Source: Rhizobium rosettiformans W3 (lineage in GTDB: Bacteria; Pseudomonadota; Alphaproteobacteria; Rhizobiales; Rhizobiaceae). From it: 64,000 nucleotides of DNA. The notes beneath the pieces were generated by a model. The model was not told the origin of the DNA, did not search any database, and worked only from the letters and a program-made list of their open reading frames with translations. The stretch spans positions 1-64,000 of the forward strand of contig NZ_STGU01000002.1 of NCBI RefSeq assembly GCF_004912135.1, given 5' to 3'. This document shows positions 26,943-37,872 of this stretch, piece by piece (within the stretch, counting starts at the first letter, position 1; every line of letters begins with the position of its first letter). Position numbers and translations under genes: made by a program.

Positions 26943-27021
26943 GACCCCGCCTGAAACATCATTGTCCGCAATATCAGGCAGGCTACCTCTCGAGTCCTTA
27001 AGCGAGGTTCAACACATCGGC

Positions 27022-28500
27022 TCAATATTGTGGCGAATGCGGCCGCTCCGCAGCCAGGCGGGTGGCACGTCGAGCCAGCAGCATGGCAGGGATCGTCCAA
27101 AGCACCGGAATGAGGAATGTTGTCGAGAACGCGACCCGCGATGTGTCGCTTGCCGTCGCCTCTGCTAAGCCCAGACTGTTGCCCGCCAGACCGGCGAAGG
27201 CCGCACCGATTGCAAAACCCGCCGATTGAAGCGTCGGAATGAGCCCCGACGTCTTGTCACGCTCGCCAGGAACGCTCGCTTCCATTAACATCTGGCTGAG
27301 AAAAGCCCAGCTCGCGCCAAAGGCCGCGCCGACGACGATCTGCCCTGCAACGAGGAGCGGCAGCGTGCTCCAGTGGAACCCTGCAGCAACGATCACCATT
27401 CCGGCAAACTGCAGCACCGGACCCGCCTCGATGGCGCGGCGCCGCGCGCCTGCGGTCCCGACATGGGCAATGAGAACCGCAACGAGGCTCCAGCTCATCG
27501 CCATGATGGCCCCAAGACCGCCGGCGGCGAGCGGACCGAAACCGAAGCCACGCTGCAGACCGAAGACGAAATAGACGCCGCTTGTCGCCTGCGCCACCGG
27601 CATCAGCAGCACCAGCCAAAGTCCGGCTCCGACCGTGGATGTCAGGCCAAACGCGGTATGCGGCATCAGGCTAGAGCGCGATCTCCGATCCTGGCGAACA
27701 CTGAGGCCAAGCAGCGCGAGCCCGAAGACCAACAGCATGGCGGACAGCCACACCCCCTGGGCCACGCCGGATGACAGGATCATGAGCAGCCCCACGGCGA
27801 GCATCACGAGCGGAGCGATCGGCACGGGCGCCTGCTCGCCAAGGCTCTCGCGTGTACGCGCTGTGATCAAGGCAAGCAGCAAGAAGACGAGCCCCAGGGG
27901 TAGGTTGATCAGGAAGGCGGTCCGCCAAGAGAAGCTTTCGGCAAGCCAGCCGGATGCAAACGGTCCGCCGAACGAAGCGCAGGTCCACACGATGGCTTCG
28001 ACACCGAAGACCTTGGGCACCAGGCGGGACGGATAGAGCGCCGGGATGAGCGCGTAGCAGATGGCGGCAACCACGCCTTCGCCGAGCCCCTGTCCGACCC
28101 GCCCGAGGAGGACTTGCTCCATGGTATCGGCAAGAGCGGCCGTCAGTGTCCCGCCGAGAAAGACAAGCGTTGCGACAACAAGAACGCGCCGCGCACCGAA
28201 GCGCTGCTTGAGCCGGGCAGCCGTCACGCCCGCGACGATCGAGCCGATCAGATAAAGCGACACCGACCAGGCAATGAGGTGACCACCACCGATCTCCGCG
28301 ATCGCACTGGGCAGCACGGTCGAGACGAAGAAGCTGTTGAAGGCGAAGAGGGCGACACCCATGCTCAACATCAGGGTGGTTGCGAGATGCGCTGGCAGAA
28401 GCAGCTCGTGCCATCCGCACTCGGTCCGGATCACTGGTGGAGGTTCCACGCTGCCATTTTCGGACAGGTCGACAAGCGTGTCGGTGGCGGTTTCGGTCAT
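27022..28500 (-). CDS. MFS efflux transporter under probable SoxR control
   Basis: A 492-residue MFS protein with about 14 hydrophobic segments, resembling the DHA2 drug:H+ antiporter group. Motif A lies in the loop after segment 2 (AARLKQRFGARRVL) and a GxGxG-type segment GRVGQGLGEGV. I place the start at ATG 28500 (MTETATDT) because the promoter deduced from the SoxR box puts its -10 hexamer (TAGCAT on the minus strand, 28549-28544) over the alternative ATG at 28545. It is divergent from soxR. An MFS gene beside soxR is known in Agrobacterium to take part in redox-cycling drug defence. Confidence 0.88.
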   Translation of the reverse strand: MTETATDTLVDLSENGSVEPPPVIRTECGWHELLLPAHLATTLMLSMGVALFAFNSFFVSTVLPSAIAEIGGGHLIAWSVSLYLIGSIVAGVTAARLKQRFGARRVLVVATLVFLGGTLTAALADTMEQVLLGRVGQGLGEGVVAAICYALIPALYPSRLVPKVFGVEAIVWTCASFGGPFASGWLAESFSWRTAFLINLPLGLVFLLLALITARTRESLGEQAPVPIAPLVMLAVGLLMILSSGVAQGVWLSAMLLVFGLALLGLSVRQDRRSRSSLMPHTAFGLTSTVGAGLWLVLLMPVAQATSGVYFVFGLQRGFGFGPLAAGGLGAIMAMSWSLVAVLIAHVGTAGARRRAIEAGPVLQFAGMVIVAAGFHWSTLPLLVAGQIVVGAAFGASWAFLSQMLMEASVPGERDKTSGLIPTLQSAGFAIGAAFAGLAGNSLGLAEATASDTSRVAFSTTFLIPVLWTIPAMLLARRATRLAAERPHSPQY

Positions 28501-28551
28501 GGAGGCTCTCTCTGCAGACTGCGATTGGACGCGATTTCGGGTCATGCTACA

Positions 28552-28571
28552 ACCTCAACCGAAGTTGAGGT
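28552..28571. promoter_or_regulatory. SoxR box between soxR and the MFS gene
   Basis: A perfect inverted repeat ACCTCAAC-CGAA-GTTGAGGT (28552-28559 and 28564-28571), matching the established SoxR operator (CCTCAA...TTGAGG). It lies 6 bases ahead of the soxR ATG and 51 bases ahead of the chosen MFS start, so one box can serve both divergent genes. Confidence 0.92.
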
Positions 28572-28577
28572 AAAGTC

Positions 28578-29021
28578 ATGGGCAAACAGAAATTGCATCT
28601 GACCGTCGGAGACGTTGCCAGACGCACCGGTCTCGCCGTCTCGGCTATCCATTTTTATGAGCGAAAAGGCCTGATTTCGGCCGACCGGACCGGCGGAAAC
28701 CAGCGTCGCTACAGCCGCGACGTGCTGCGTCGGCTCGCCCTGATCCGGGCCGGGCAGGAGGTGGGGCTGCCGTTGTCGGAGGTCGCGGATGCCTTGTCGG
28801 CACTTCCGGAAGGCCGAACGCCGACAGCGGAAGACTGGCGGCAGATAGCGACCGGATGGGCGTCGAAGCTCGATGCGCGCATCCGGGTGCTCGAACGGCT
28901 GCGCAATGACCTCGATGGCTGCATCGGTTGCGGCTGCCTATCGATGCAGCGCTGCCAATTGATCAATCCCTCGGACGTACTCGCCGAGCAGGGTACCGGT
29001 GCCGTTACGCTGTCACGGTGA
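28578..29021 (+). CDS. soxR: Redox-sensitive transcriptional activator SoxR
   Basis: A 147-residue MerR-family regulator. The N-terminal winged helix (LTVGDVARRTGLAVSAIHFYERKGLI) binds DNA; a dimerisation helix follows; and the C-terminal cluster CIGCGCLSMQRC (Cys115, 118, 120, 126) binds the redox-active [2Fe-2S] centre. Oxidation by redox-cycling compounds activates it. In non-enteric bacteria SoxR typically turns on efflux pumps and oxidases directly rather than soxS; the divergent MFS gene with a shared SoxR box fits that pattern. The ATG lies just 6 bases after the box, so the soxR leader must be very short or its promoter must overlap the operator. Confidence 0.96.
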   Translation: MGKQKLHLTVGDVARRTGLAVSAIHFYERKGLISADRTGGNQRRYSRDVLRRLALIRAGQEVGLPLSEVADALSALPEGRTPTAEDWRQIATGWASKLDARIRVLERLRNDLDGCIGCGCLSMQRCQLINPSDVLAEQGTGAVTLSR

Positions 29022-29229
29022 CGGCAATGGCACTGTCAGCATTCGCCCGAGCGGTTAACCTTCCATTCACCATGTTCGAGCGACGTTATGTGGAATGATG
29101 GTCGCATTTGATCCCGATCGGCTGATTGTCGCCCCATTCTTGCCATAGGGCCTCAACCTCAAGACGGCGGATCGATCGAATCGAGCCTGTCACAGTCATC
29201 ATTGAAATCCGGGCGGCATTGGAGTTTTC

Positions 29230-30549
29230 ATGAGCAAGTTGTTGATCGCGTTCTCGTTTTGCGTGGCGATCCTCTCCCTCTCGAGCGCAGCTCACGCAGG
29301 CAGTGCCCAACTCCTCCTCGATGCCCGCACCGGCGAAGTTCTTGCCTCCGAAAATCCCGACGCACTCAATCATCCGGCCTCTCTGACCAAGATGATGTCG
29401 GTCTATATGGTCTTCGACGCCATCAAGGCAGGCAAGCTCAGCTGGGACAGCCCGGTTCCCTTTTCGAAACATGCCGCCTCTCGCCCGCCGACCAAGCTTT
29501 TCGTGAAGGCCGGTGACTCGATCACCGTGCGCGAGGCGGTTCTCGCCATGATCGTGAAGTCTGCCAACGATGCGGCGGCCGCCGTCGGCGAAAAGCTGGG
29601 CGGCAGCGAGGAAGGCTTTGCCGCGCTGATGACGCGCAAGGCCCGTTCGCTCGGCATGATGAATACCACCTTCTTCAATGCCTCAGGTCTGCCGCATGAC
29701 CAGCAGTTCACCACGGCCCGCGACATGTCGACCCTCGGTGTCGCCCTGATGCGCGACTTTCCGAAGGAATACGAACTCTTCGCCACCAAGAGCTTCAAGT
29801 TCCGCGGCAAGACGATCAGCGGCCACAACAACCTGATGTATCGCTATAAGGGCATGGACGGCATCAAGACCGGCTATACCAATGCATCCGGCTTCAATCT
29901 CGTGAGCGCCGTGGAAAAGGATGGCCGCCGCGTGATCGGCGTGGTGATGGGCGGTCGCACGGCCGCCAGCCGGGACAAGATCATGGAGCGGCTGATCGAC
30001 GCCAACATCAAGAAGGCCTCGACCGGCAGCCAGCTTCTGGTCTCCCGCTCGACGGGCGTTCAGATGGATATCGCCCGTCTTGGTGATGAAGTGCCGGTTC
30101 CGGCGTCGCGCCAGTCGGCCCTTGCCGCAGTCCAGAGCCTGGCCGGCGTCACCGGCGTCTCCGCGCCCGAAACCGCATCGGCGTATGCTCCCTCGGCGGG
30201 CACGCCCGTCCCGGCCGAACTCGTGCCCACCCCGGCAAGCCGTTTCGCCCCTGTCGATCCGCAGCACACCGCAAACACGCTCCCGGCTTCGACCGAGCGC
30301 AAGTGGCAGATCCAGATCGCCGCCGCGACCTCCGCCCAGGCAGCGATGGATCTCCTCTCCCAGGCCCGCCAGAAGGTCGGCGGCCCGCTTCAGGACCTCG
30401 ACACCTATACCGAAATGGTCACCCGCAACGGCATCACCTTCTACCGCGCCCGCTTCACCGGCTTCGACAACAAGGAAGAAGCCCGCACCGCCTGCGACAA
30501 GCTGGTCCGCCAGCGCTACGACTGCGTGCTGATGCCGGCACGGGGGTGA
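29230..30549 (+). CDS. D-alanyl-D-alanine carboxypeptidase with SPOR domain
   Basis: A 439-residue penicillin-binding protein of the DacA/DacC group. Signal peptide (residues 1-23, ending AHA), then the serine peptidase domain with all three catalytic motifs: S51-L-T-K54, S111-A-N113 and K213-T-G215. A Pro/Ala-rich linker (about 280-355) leads to a C-terminal SPOR domain (about 365-436: WQIQIAAATSAQAAMDLL), which binds denuded septal glycan. It trims pentapeptide stems in the periplasm and should localise to the division site. The ATG at 29230 has GGAG about 9 bases upstream. Confidence 0.94.
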   Translation: MSKLLIAFSFCVAILSLSSAAHAGSAQLLLDARTGEVLASENPDALNHPASLTKMMSVYMVFDAIKAGKLSWDSPVPFSKHAASRPPTKLFVKAGDSITVREAVLAMIVKSANDAAAAVGEKLGGSEEGFAALMTRKARSLGMMNTTFFNASGLPHDQQFTTARDMSTLGVALMRDFPKEYELFATKSFKFRGKTISGHNNLMYRYKGMDGIKTGYTNASGFNLVSAVEKDGRRVIGVVMGGRTAASRDKIMERLIDANIKKASTGSQLLVSRSTGVQMDIARLGDEVPVPASRQSALAAVQSLAGVTGVSAPETASAYAPSAGTPVPAELVPTPASRFAPVDPQHTANTLPASTERKWQIQIAAATSAQAAMDLLSQARQKVGGPLQDLDTYTEMVTRNGITFYRARFTGFDNKEEARTACDKLVRQRYDCVLMPARG

Positions 30550-30599
30550 GTGTTCGGCCCACTCGGATCGTCATTTGACAGCTTGGTCCGATCAGCAGG

Positions 30600-30998
30600 T
30601 TAGTCAGGGATGTCTGCAGGCTGACCGATCTTCGTCAGCAGTGCGACCGCGTCCTTGTCGAACGAATAGAACAATTCGCCGCCTAGCCATCTGCCCTCAT
30701 GAGCGATCACGCCATCGGCGAAATCGCCGCCTGCCTCCAGCATGGCCAACCCGGCTTCGACTGCCGGACGGTTCATCGCGACATTCTCCGCTTCCAGGAG
30801 ATCGCGGATCGACTGCCCCACTTCGCTCACAGACAATTTCGCACCGCGCCTGAGAACCCAGACGAATTCACAGAGGCAGGGCAGGGAGATCGCAATCAGC
30901 GAGGCTTCGGACATGATCCTGGCTGCAGCCGCTCCCTGAACGGGGTCATCTTGGAGAACGGCACGGATCAGGACATTCGTGTCGACCGAAATGTTCAT
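30600..30998 (-). CDS. vapC: VapC-type PIN-domain toxin
   Basis: A 132-residue PIN-domain ribonuclease. Acidic metal-binding residues sit where expected: Asp6 (SVDTNVL), Glu44 (CLCEFVW), Asp92/Asp95 (GGDFADGVIA) and Asp114 (SFDKDA). VapC toxins cleave tRNA or rRNA sites under magnesium. The ATG at 30998 overlaps the antitoxin stop (ATGA, 30998-30995), so the two are translationally coupled, antitoxin first. The residues needed for catalysis look intact. Confidence 0.93.
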   Translation of the reverse strand: MNISVDTNVLIRAVLQDDPVQGAAAARIMSEASLIAISLPCLCEFVWVLRRGAKLSVSEVGQSIRDLLEAENVAMNRPAVEAGLAMLEAGGDFADGVIAHEGRWLGGELFYSFDKDAVALLTKIGQPADIPD

Positions 30999-31246
30999 TT
31001 CTCGTCGGCCCAGCCGGACGCTGCAATCTCGTTGATCTCGTCAACAGTGAGCGGCTTCTTCATTTTGCCGGCGTGACGGCCGATAAACGATGAGATGGTT
31101 CCTGCTGGACGTTCAGCTCGAACACGCAATTCACCGCCCGGCAACTTCTCCAGCGCGATCCTCTCTCCCGGCTTGATCCCGAGATGCTGCAGAAGCTCCC
31201 GCTTCAGCGTAACCTGACCCTTCATGGTGACCGTAAGCGATGTCAT
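30995..31246 (-). CDS. vapB: VapB-type antitoxin, AbrB/SpoVT fold
   Basis: An 83-residue antitoxin. The N-terminal 45 residues form a swapped-hairpin AbrB DNA-binding domain (TVTMKGQVTLKRELLQHLGI, then GERIALEKL); the C-terminal tail (SFIGRHAGKMKKPLTVDEI) is the kind of segment that wraps around the PIN toxin. The start at ATG 31246 is set by AAGGAG seven bases upstream; a longer frame to 31261 would bury that site. A perfect inverted repeat lies 22 bases upstream as probable operator. Confidence 0.92.
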   Translation of the reverse strand: MTSLTVTMKGQVTLKRELLQHLGIKPGERIALEKLPGGELRVRAERPAGTISSFIGRHAGKMKKPLTVDEINEIAASGWADEK

Positions 31247-31267
31247 GGGACACTCCTTCACCTGAAT

Positions 31268-31284
31268 TGTAATGGAAAATTACA
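31268..31284. promoter_or_regulatory. VapB operator
   Basis: Perfect inverted repeat TGTAAT-GGAAA-ATTACA (31268-31273, 31279-31284) just upstream of vapB, in the place expected for the autoregulatory operator of an AbrB-type antitoxin. Confidence 0.7.
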
Positions 31285-31298
31285 TTCCGGCAAGCTGC

Positions 31299-31718
31299 TC
31301 AAGGCAGGGCACGGGGTCCCATGTCCTCGAACAGCCGCAGCAAGTAGCCATCCGGATCCGCAACGACGAATTGGCGGTTGCCGACCTCATGGTCATCCCG
31401 GCGATACCATTTCTCTTCGAGCGGCAGATAAAGCGGCACCCCTGCCGCAGCGAGGCGGGTGAGGATGTCATTTACGCTCGGCACCAGGATCTGCAGATTA
31501 AGCCCGCGCCCGAAAGGCCGTTCCAAAGGCGCCTCATCGATCTCGAACGTGCGCCCAATGCCGATCTGATCGATCATCAGCTGTGCCTCACCAAGCGTCA
31601 GATAGCTGAAGCCTTCCTCCGGCCGCTCATAGGCAACCTCAAATCCGATCAGGTCGCAGTAGAATTCGCGGCTCGCCCGCCAGTCGCCAACGGCGAGTTC
31701 GGCGACGAGCCCATTCAC
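31299..31718 (-). CDS. VOC-family (glyoxalase/bleomycin resistance-like) protein
   Basis: A 139-residue vicinal-oxygen-chelate protein with the paired beta-alpha-beta-beta-beta units (LVAELAVGDWRASREFYCDLIGF at the start, and HEVGNRQFVVADPDGYLLRLFE at the end). It resembles the bleomycin-resistance subgroup; substrate unknown. I start at GTG 31718, only 2 bases after the tldD stop, with GAAGG just inside the end of tldD; the open frame upstream overlaps tldD and is not family-like. Likely co-transcribed with tldD. Confidence 0.87.
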   Translation of the reverse strand: MNGLVAELAVGDWRASREFYCDLIGFEVAYERPEEGFSYLTLGEAQLMIDQIGIGRTFEIDEAPLERPFGRGLNLQILVPSVNDILTRLAAAGVPLYLPLEEKWYRRDDHEVGNRQFVVADPDGYLLRLFEDMGPRALP

Positions 31719-31720
31719 CC

Positions 31721-33136
31721 TCAAGCCTTCGTCCCGCCCACCGTGATCTGGTCCATCCTCAGATGCGGCTGGCCCACGCCGACGGGCACCCACTGGCCGG
31801 CCTTGCCGCAATTGCCGACGCCCGTGTCGAGCTTCGTGTCGTTGCCGATCATGGTGATGCGCTTCATCGCGTCCGGCCCATTGCCGATCAGCATGGCGCC
31901 CTTGACCGGCGCGCCGATCTTGCCGTTTTCGATGAGGTAAGCCTCGGTGCAGCCAAAGACGAACTTGCCGGAGGTGATGTCCACCTGGCCGCCGCCGAAG
32001 GAAACGGCATAGATGCCTCTCTTCACCGATGCGATGATCTCTTCCGGCGTCTTGTCGCCCGAGAGCATGTAGGTGTTGGTCATGCGCGGCATTGGCTGGT
32101 GGGCATAACCCTGGCGACGGCCATTGCCAGTCGCCTTCATGCCCATCAGGCGGGCATTCTGCCGGTCCTGCATGTAGCCGACGAGCTTGCCGTTCTCGAT
32201 CAGCACATTGTAGCCGGAGGGGGTGCCTTCGTCGTCCACGGTGATCGAGCCGCGCCGGTCGTTGATCGTGCCGTCATCGACGACGGTCACACCGGGGGCC
32301 GCCACCATCTCGCCCATCAGCCCGGCAAAGGCCGATGTCTTCTTGCGGTTGAAGTCACCTTCCAGCCCGTGGCCGACCGCCTCGTGCAGCATGACACCCG
32401 GCCAGCCATTGCCGAGCACGATGTCCATCGTCCCGGCCGGCGCTTCCTCAGCTTCGAGATTGACCAGTGCCTGCCGCAGCGCCTCGTCGGCACTCCGACG
32501 CCAGCTCTCTTCGGTCAGGAAATCCTGAAAGCCCATACGCCCGCCGACCCCGAAGGAGCCGCTTTCCTGGCGGTCTCCCGCACCCGTGACCACGGAAATG
32601 TTGATGCGGGTCATCGGCCTGATTTCGCGCACCCGGTGACCGTCGGCGCGCAGGATCTCCACAACCTGCCAGCTGGCGCCGACGGTTGCCGTCACCTGCC
32701 GCACCTTGGGGTCCTTGTCGCGCAGATAAGCGTCGATCTCGGACAAGAGCTTCACCTTCTCCTCGAAGGTCGGCGAGCCGATCGGGTTGCCGTCGCCATA
32801 GAGCTTGGCATTCGTCCGCTGCGGCGCCGTTGCATAGGAGCCGGAATAGCCGTGTGTCACCGCGCCCACCGCATCGGCCGCCCGGGAAAGGGCGGAGAGC
32901 GAGAGTTCGCCGGAATGGGCATAACCCACGGCCTCATCGGCGACAGCCCGCAGGCCGAACCCCTGGTCGGTATTGAACGAGCCGCCCTTCAGGCGCCCAT
33001 TGTCGAAGGTCAGCGATTCCGCCTGCGCATGCTCGACGAAGAGCTCTCCGTCGTCTGCGCCCTTGAGTGCATCGGCGACGCGACGCGTCAGCGTGGCTTC
33101 GTCGCAATCGAAGAGGGAGAGAAGGTCCTGGGTCAT
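31721..33136 (-). CDS. tldD: Metalloprotease TldD
   Basis: A 471-residue TldD/PmbA-family zinc protease subunit. With TldE (PmbA, not in this window) it degrades small unfolded peptides and matures certain modified peptides. The HExxxH zinc motif is present at 251-256 (HEAVGHGLEGDF), and the conserved Cys in GVGNCGKAGQ lies near the C-terminus. Start ATG 33136 (MTQDLLSLFD) follows GGAGACTTGC; the extension to 33166 is not conserved in type. Cytoplasmic. A VOC gene follows almost without gap. Confidence 0.95.
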   Translation of the reverse strand: MTQDLLSLFDCDEATLTRRVADALKGADDGELFVEHAQAESLTFDNGRLKGGSFNTDQGFGLRAVADEAVGYAHSGELSLSALSRAADAVGAVTHGYSGSYATAPQRTNAKLYGDGNPIGSPTFEEKVKLLSEIDAYLRDKDPKVRQVTATVGASWQVVEILRADGHRVREIRPMTRINISVVTGAGDRQESGSFGVGGRMGFQDFLTEESWRRSADEALRQALVNLEAEEAPAGTMDIVLGNGWPGVMLHEAVGHGLEGDFNRKKTSAFAGLMGEMVAAPGVTVVDDGTINDRRGSITVDDEGTPSGYNVLIENGKLVGYMQDRQNARLMGMKATGNGRRQGYAHQPMPRMTNTYMLSGDKTPEEIIASVKRGIYAVSFGGGQVDITSGKFVFGCTEAYLIENGKIGAPVKGAMLIGNGPDAMKRITMIGNDTKLDTGVGNCGKAGQWVPVGVGQPHLRMDQITVGGTKA

Positions 33137-33177
33137 GCAAGTCTCCTTGGGCGCTGGTCTCTGCATGTAGGCGCGCC

Positions 33178-33210
33178 ACGAAAAAGGGGCAAGCCCGCCG
33201 GACTTGCCCC
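33178..33210 (-). terminator. Rho-independent terminator of the IalB-family gene
   Basis: On the minus strand, GGGGCAAG and CTTGCCCC (33210-33203 and 33193-33186) form an 8-base stem followed directly by TTTTT, 40 bases after the IalB-family stop and before tldD. Confidence 0.85.
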
Positions 33211-33250
33211 TGGATGGAATGTCATCACGATCCGGCGACCGGATGTGGCT

Positions 33251-33781
33251 TCAGGGCAGCTTGTCGTAACCTTCGCCGAAGCCCGCCAGTTCGATCGGGA
33301 TACCGACGCGGTCCTGGTCAGCAGATTCGCGCAGCGCAAAGACCGCGGCCTTGCCGGCGCGCAGGATCTTCATCAGCTCCTCGTCGATCTCGACCTCGAC
33401 ATAACAGCCTTCCGAGAAGCAGCGGGTGAAATAGGCACGCCCGATATTGTTGCCGTCGACGAAGAGCTCCATCCCGTCCTTCAAGAGCACGCCGAGCGGG
33501 GCGAGAATGCGCAGGATGCGAGCCTTGCGGTCGGCCGTCTTCAACACGACGACCGAAAGGCCAACCTCCGGCCGGTCTTCGGCGATGACGTTCTGCATCA
33601 GGGCGCATTGCTCTTCTGCAGCGCCCGCCGGCTTGTCGCAGATGACAGACCAGGCGCCATGATTGGAACGGATCGAGCCCGGCTGTTGTTGGGGTTGCTG
33701 GCTCTGGGCTGGTGTGGCGAGTGCAGCGATCAGCACGGCGCTCGCGGTCAGGCTGGACCAGGCAAGTCTTGGCAGACCCAT
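33251..33781 (-). CDS. Invasion-associated locus B (IalB) family protein
   Basis: A 176-residue exported protein: signal peptide (MGLPRLAWSSLTASAVLIAA, ending AQS), a Gln/Pro-rich stretch, then the IalB domain beginning NHGAWSVICDKPAG, with four cysteines (CDKPAG, EQCALM, TRCFSEGC) probably in disulfides. IalB proteins occur in Bartonella, Brucella and many free-living rhizobia; the molecular role is unknown. I chose ATG 33781 because the signal peptide starts there and AGAGG lies 6 bases upstream; upstream ATGs are possible. A strong terminator follows. Confidence 0.88.
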   Translation of the reverse strand: MGLPRLAWSSLTASAVLIAALATPAQSQQPQQQPGSIRSNHGAWSVICDKPAGAAEEQCALMQNVIAEDRPEVGLSVVVLKTADRKARILRILAPLGVLLKDGMELFVDGNNIGRAYFTRCFSEGCYVEVEIDEELMKILRAGKAAVFALRESADQDRVGIPIELAGFGEGYDKLP

Positions 33782-34110
33782 GAAAACCTCTGGAAAACGA
33801 ATCATTGCCGACATTCTTGTCGCCGGGGGGTGCAAATGGGAAGCCCCGATGCCTGTTTTAAGGCCGAGTGCGGCATAATTGGGACTTCGCTTGCCGGGTG
33901 GAAGCGCAATCATGCGCCTCCTGCGGGTGCATCTGGGGAAAGCCTGTGCATCACGGGCGCATGTATTTGATGAAGCGCAAAAATGCCGCACCGGCTTTCG
34001 CGCGGGCGTATTGCGATTGCGGCCAATCTGTGATTTGAAACGGCGACACTAGCATGATTTTTGCGCTATGGTTTGATGTGGATCAAGCGCTTGTGGGAGA
34101 CCAAACCGTG
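33782..34110. other. Divergent promoter region ahead of ctaC
   Basis: About 330 bases between the IalB-family gene and ctaC. It holds one perfect FNR/FixK-type box (34073-34086) and a degenerate one, TTGAT-GAAG-CGCAA, at 33967-33980 (8 of 10 conserved positions). I see no convincing sigma-70 hexamer pair; a TTGAAA lies at 34035-34040. Confidence 0.6.
34073..34086. promoter_or_regulatory. FNR/FixK-type box ahead of ctaC
   Basis: TTGAT-GTGG-ATCAA is a perfect match to the FNR/FixK/FnrN operator consensus TTGAT-N4-ATCAA. It ends 24 bases before the ctaC ATG, too close for classical class II activation of a normal promoter with a leader, so it more probably serves repression of the aa3 oxidase under low oxygen. 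Confidence 0.85.
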
Positions 34111-36677
<2,567 letters not shown>

Positions 36678-36703
36678 GCAGCACCTGATCTGCCCAATGA
36701 TAT

Positions 36704-36737
36704 CGGGCGCCGCGGTCTTCAAGGATCGCGGCGCCCG
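36704..36737. other. Strong intercistronic hairpin between ctaD and ctaB
   Basis: Perfect inverted repeat CGGGCGCCGCG (36704-36714) with CGCGGCGCCCG (36727-36737), extendable inward through weaker pairs to a short TCAA loop. There is no T run on the plus strand, so it is not a classical terminator. It probably acts as a 3'-end stabiliser or processing point for the ctaC-ctaD part of the transcript. Confidence 0.75.
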
Positions 36738-36767
36738 CAAAACCAACGAAAGACGGAATTCGGAAGC

Positions 36768-37724
36768 ATGACGGTCATCGACAATCGCGACGTATTCGGC
36801 ATCGAAGGCGAAGTCCGCCTGTCCGAAGCCGGCCCGCGCGATTTCTTCGCGCTCCTCAAGCCGCGTGTCATGTCGCTCGTCGTCTTTACGGCGCTTGCAG
36901 GCCTTGTCCTCGCGCCGGGCGAAATCAATCCCATCATCGGCTTCATCGCCATTCTCTGCATCGCGGTCGGGGCAGGGGCCTCCGGCGCGCTCAACATGTG
37001 GTACGATGCCGATATCGATGCCGTCATGAGCCGCACGGCGACCCGCCCGGTTCCCGCAGGCCGCGTCACGCCGGAAGAGGCGCTTGCCTTCGGTCTCGTT
37101 CTCTCGGTCTTCTCGGTCGGTCTGCTGGGCCTCGCGGTCAACTGGTTCGCAGCCGGCCTGCTCGCCTTCACGATCTTCTTCTACGCCGTCGTCTACACGA
37201 TGTGGCTAAAGCGCTCGACGCCGCAGAACATCGTGATCGGCGGTGCGGCCGGGGCCTTCCCGCCCATGGTCGGCTGGGCCTGCGTCACCGGCGGCGTGTC
37301 GCTCGACAGCTTCATCCTGTTCATGATCATCTTCCTCTGGACGCCGGCGCATTTCTGGGCGCTCGCGCTCTTCAAGATGAAGGACTACGGCGCGGTCGGC
37401 GTGCCGATGATGCCGAATGTCGCGGGCATCCCCTCGACCAAGCGCCAGATCGCGGTCTATGCCGTGCTGACCGCCGTCACCGGCGTATTGCCGACCTTCA
37501 CCGGCCTGTCCTCGATCGGGTACGGCATTGTCGCAGCCCTTCTCGGCGCCGTCTTCATCCACTGTTCCATCGCCGTCTGGCGCATGGCCGACGGCGATGA
37601 AAAGATGGTCCCGGCCAAGAAGCTCTTTGCCTATTCGATCTTCTATCTCTTCGCGATCTTCTCGGCTCTGATGATCGACTTCTATGTCGCGCCGCTCGCG
37701 GCAAGCTTCGGAGGTGCCGCCTGA
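36768..37724 (+). CDS. ctaB: Protoheme IX farnesyltransferase (heme O synthase)
   Basis: A 318-residue UbiA-family prenyltransferase that attaches the farnesyl tail to heme b, giving heme O, the precursor of the heme A used by CtaD. About nine transmembrane helices; the first Asp-rich motif is [20 protein letters not shown] (about 79-98), and the second is in the TKRQIAVYA loop region. Starts at ATG 36768. Its stop overlaps the start of the 44-residue gene that follows (TGATG, 37722-37726). Confidence 0.97.
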   Translation: MTVIDNRDVFGIEGEVRLSEAGPRDFFALLKPRVMSLVVFTALAGLVLAPGEINPIIGFIAILCIAVGAGASGALNMWYDADIDAVMSRTATRPVPAGRVTPEEALAFGLVLSVFSVGLLGLAVNWFAAGLLAFTIFFYAVVYTMWLKRSTPQNIVIGGAAGAFPPMVGWACVTGGVSLDSFILFMIIFLWTPAHFWALALFKMKDYGAVGVPMMPNVAGIPSTKRQIAVYAVLTAVTGVLPTFTGLSSIGYGIVAALLGAVFIHCSIAVWRMADGDEKMVPAKKLFAYSIFYLFAIFSALMIDFYVAPLAASFGGAA

Positions 37725-37858
37725 TGGACACCGTGGAATTGAACGAGAAGCAGAAGAAGTCCCGCCGCGGCCGCAACATCGCGCTCGGCGTGGTCCTCGC
37801 AGTGCTTGTGGTCATCTTCTACGTTGTGACCATCATCAAGATCGGTAACGTGGGTTAA
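37724..37858 (+). CDS. Small single-pass membrane protein between ctaB and ctaG (CtaF/CoxF-like)
   Basis: A 44-residue protein: a charged, Lys/Arg-rich N-terminus ([11 protein letters not shown]) followed by one transmembrane helix (about 19-38, [19 protein letters not shown]) and a short tail. ATG 37724 overlaps the ctaB stop by one base, with GGAGG upstream (37710-37714), and ctaG starts 14 bases after its TAA. A gene of this size and place is known in rhizobial cox loci and is sometimes labelled CoxF or CtaF. Its role is probably oxidase assembly or an extra small subunit; this is inference from position. Confidence 0.82.
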   Translation: MDTVELNEKQKKSRRGRNIALGVVLAVLVVIFYVVTIIKIGNVG

Positions 37859-37872
37859 CGAGGCTTCGCACC

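Noticed and set aside
31763..33970. 735-codon open frame antisense to tldD and the IalB-family gene
   Set aside because: Runs across two real genes and a terminator; no known domain.
33967..33980. Second FNR/FixK box upstream of ctaC
   Set aside because: Right half reads CGCAA instead of ATCAA; kept only as a note within the promoter region.
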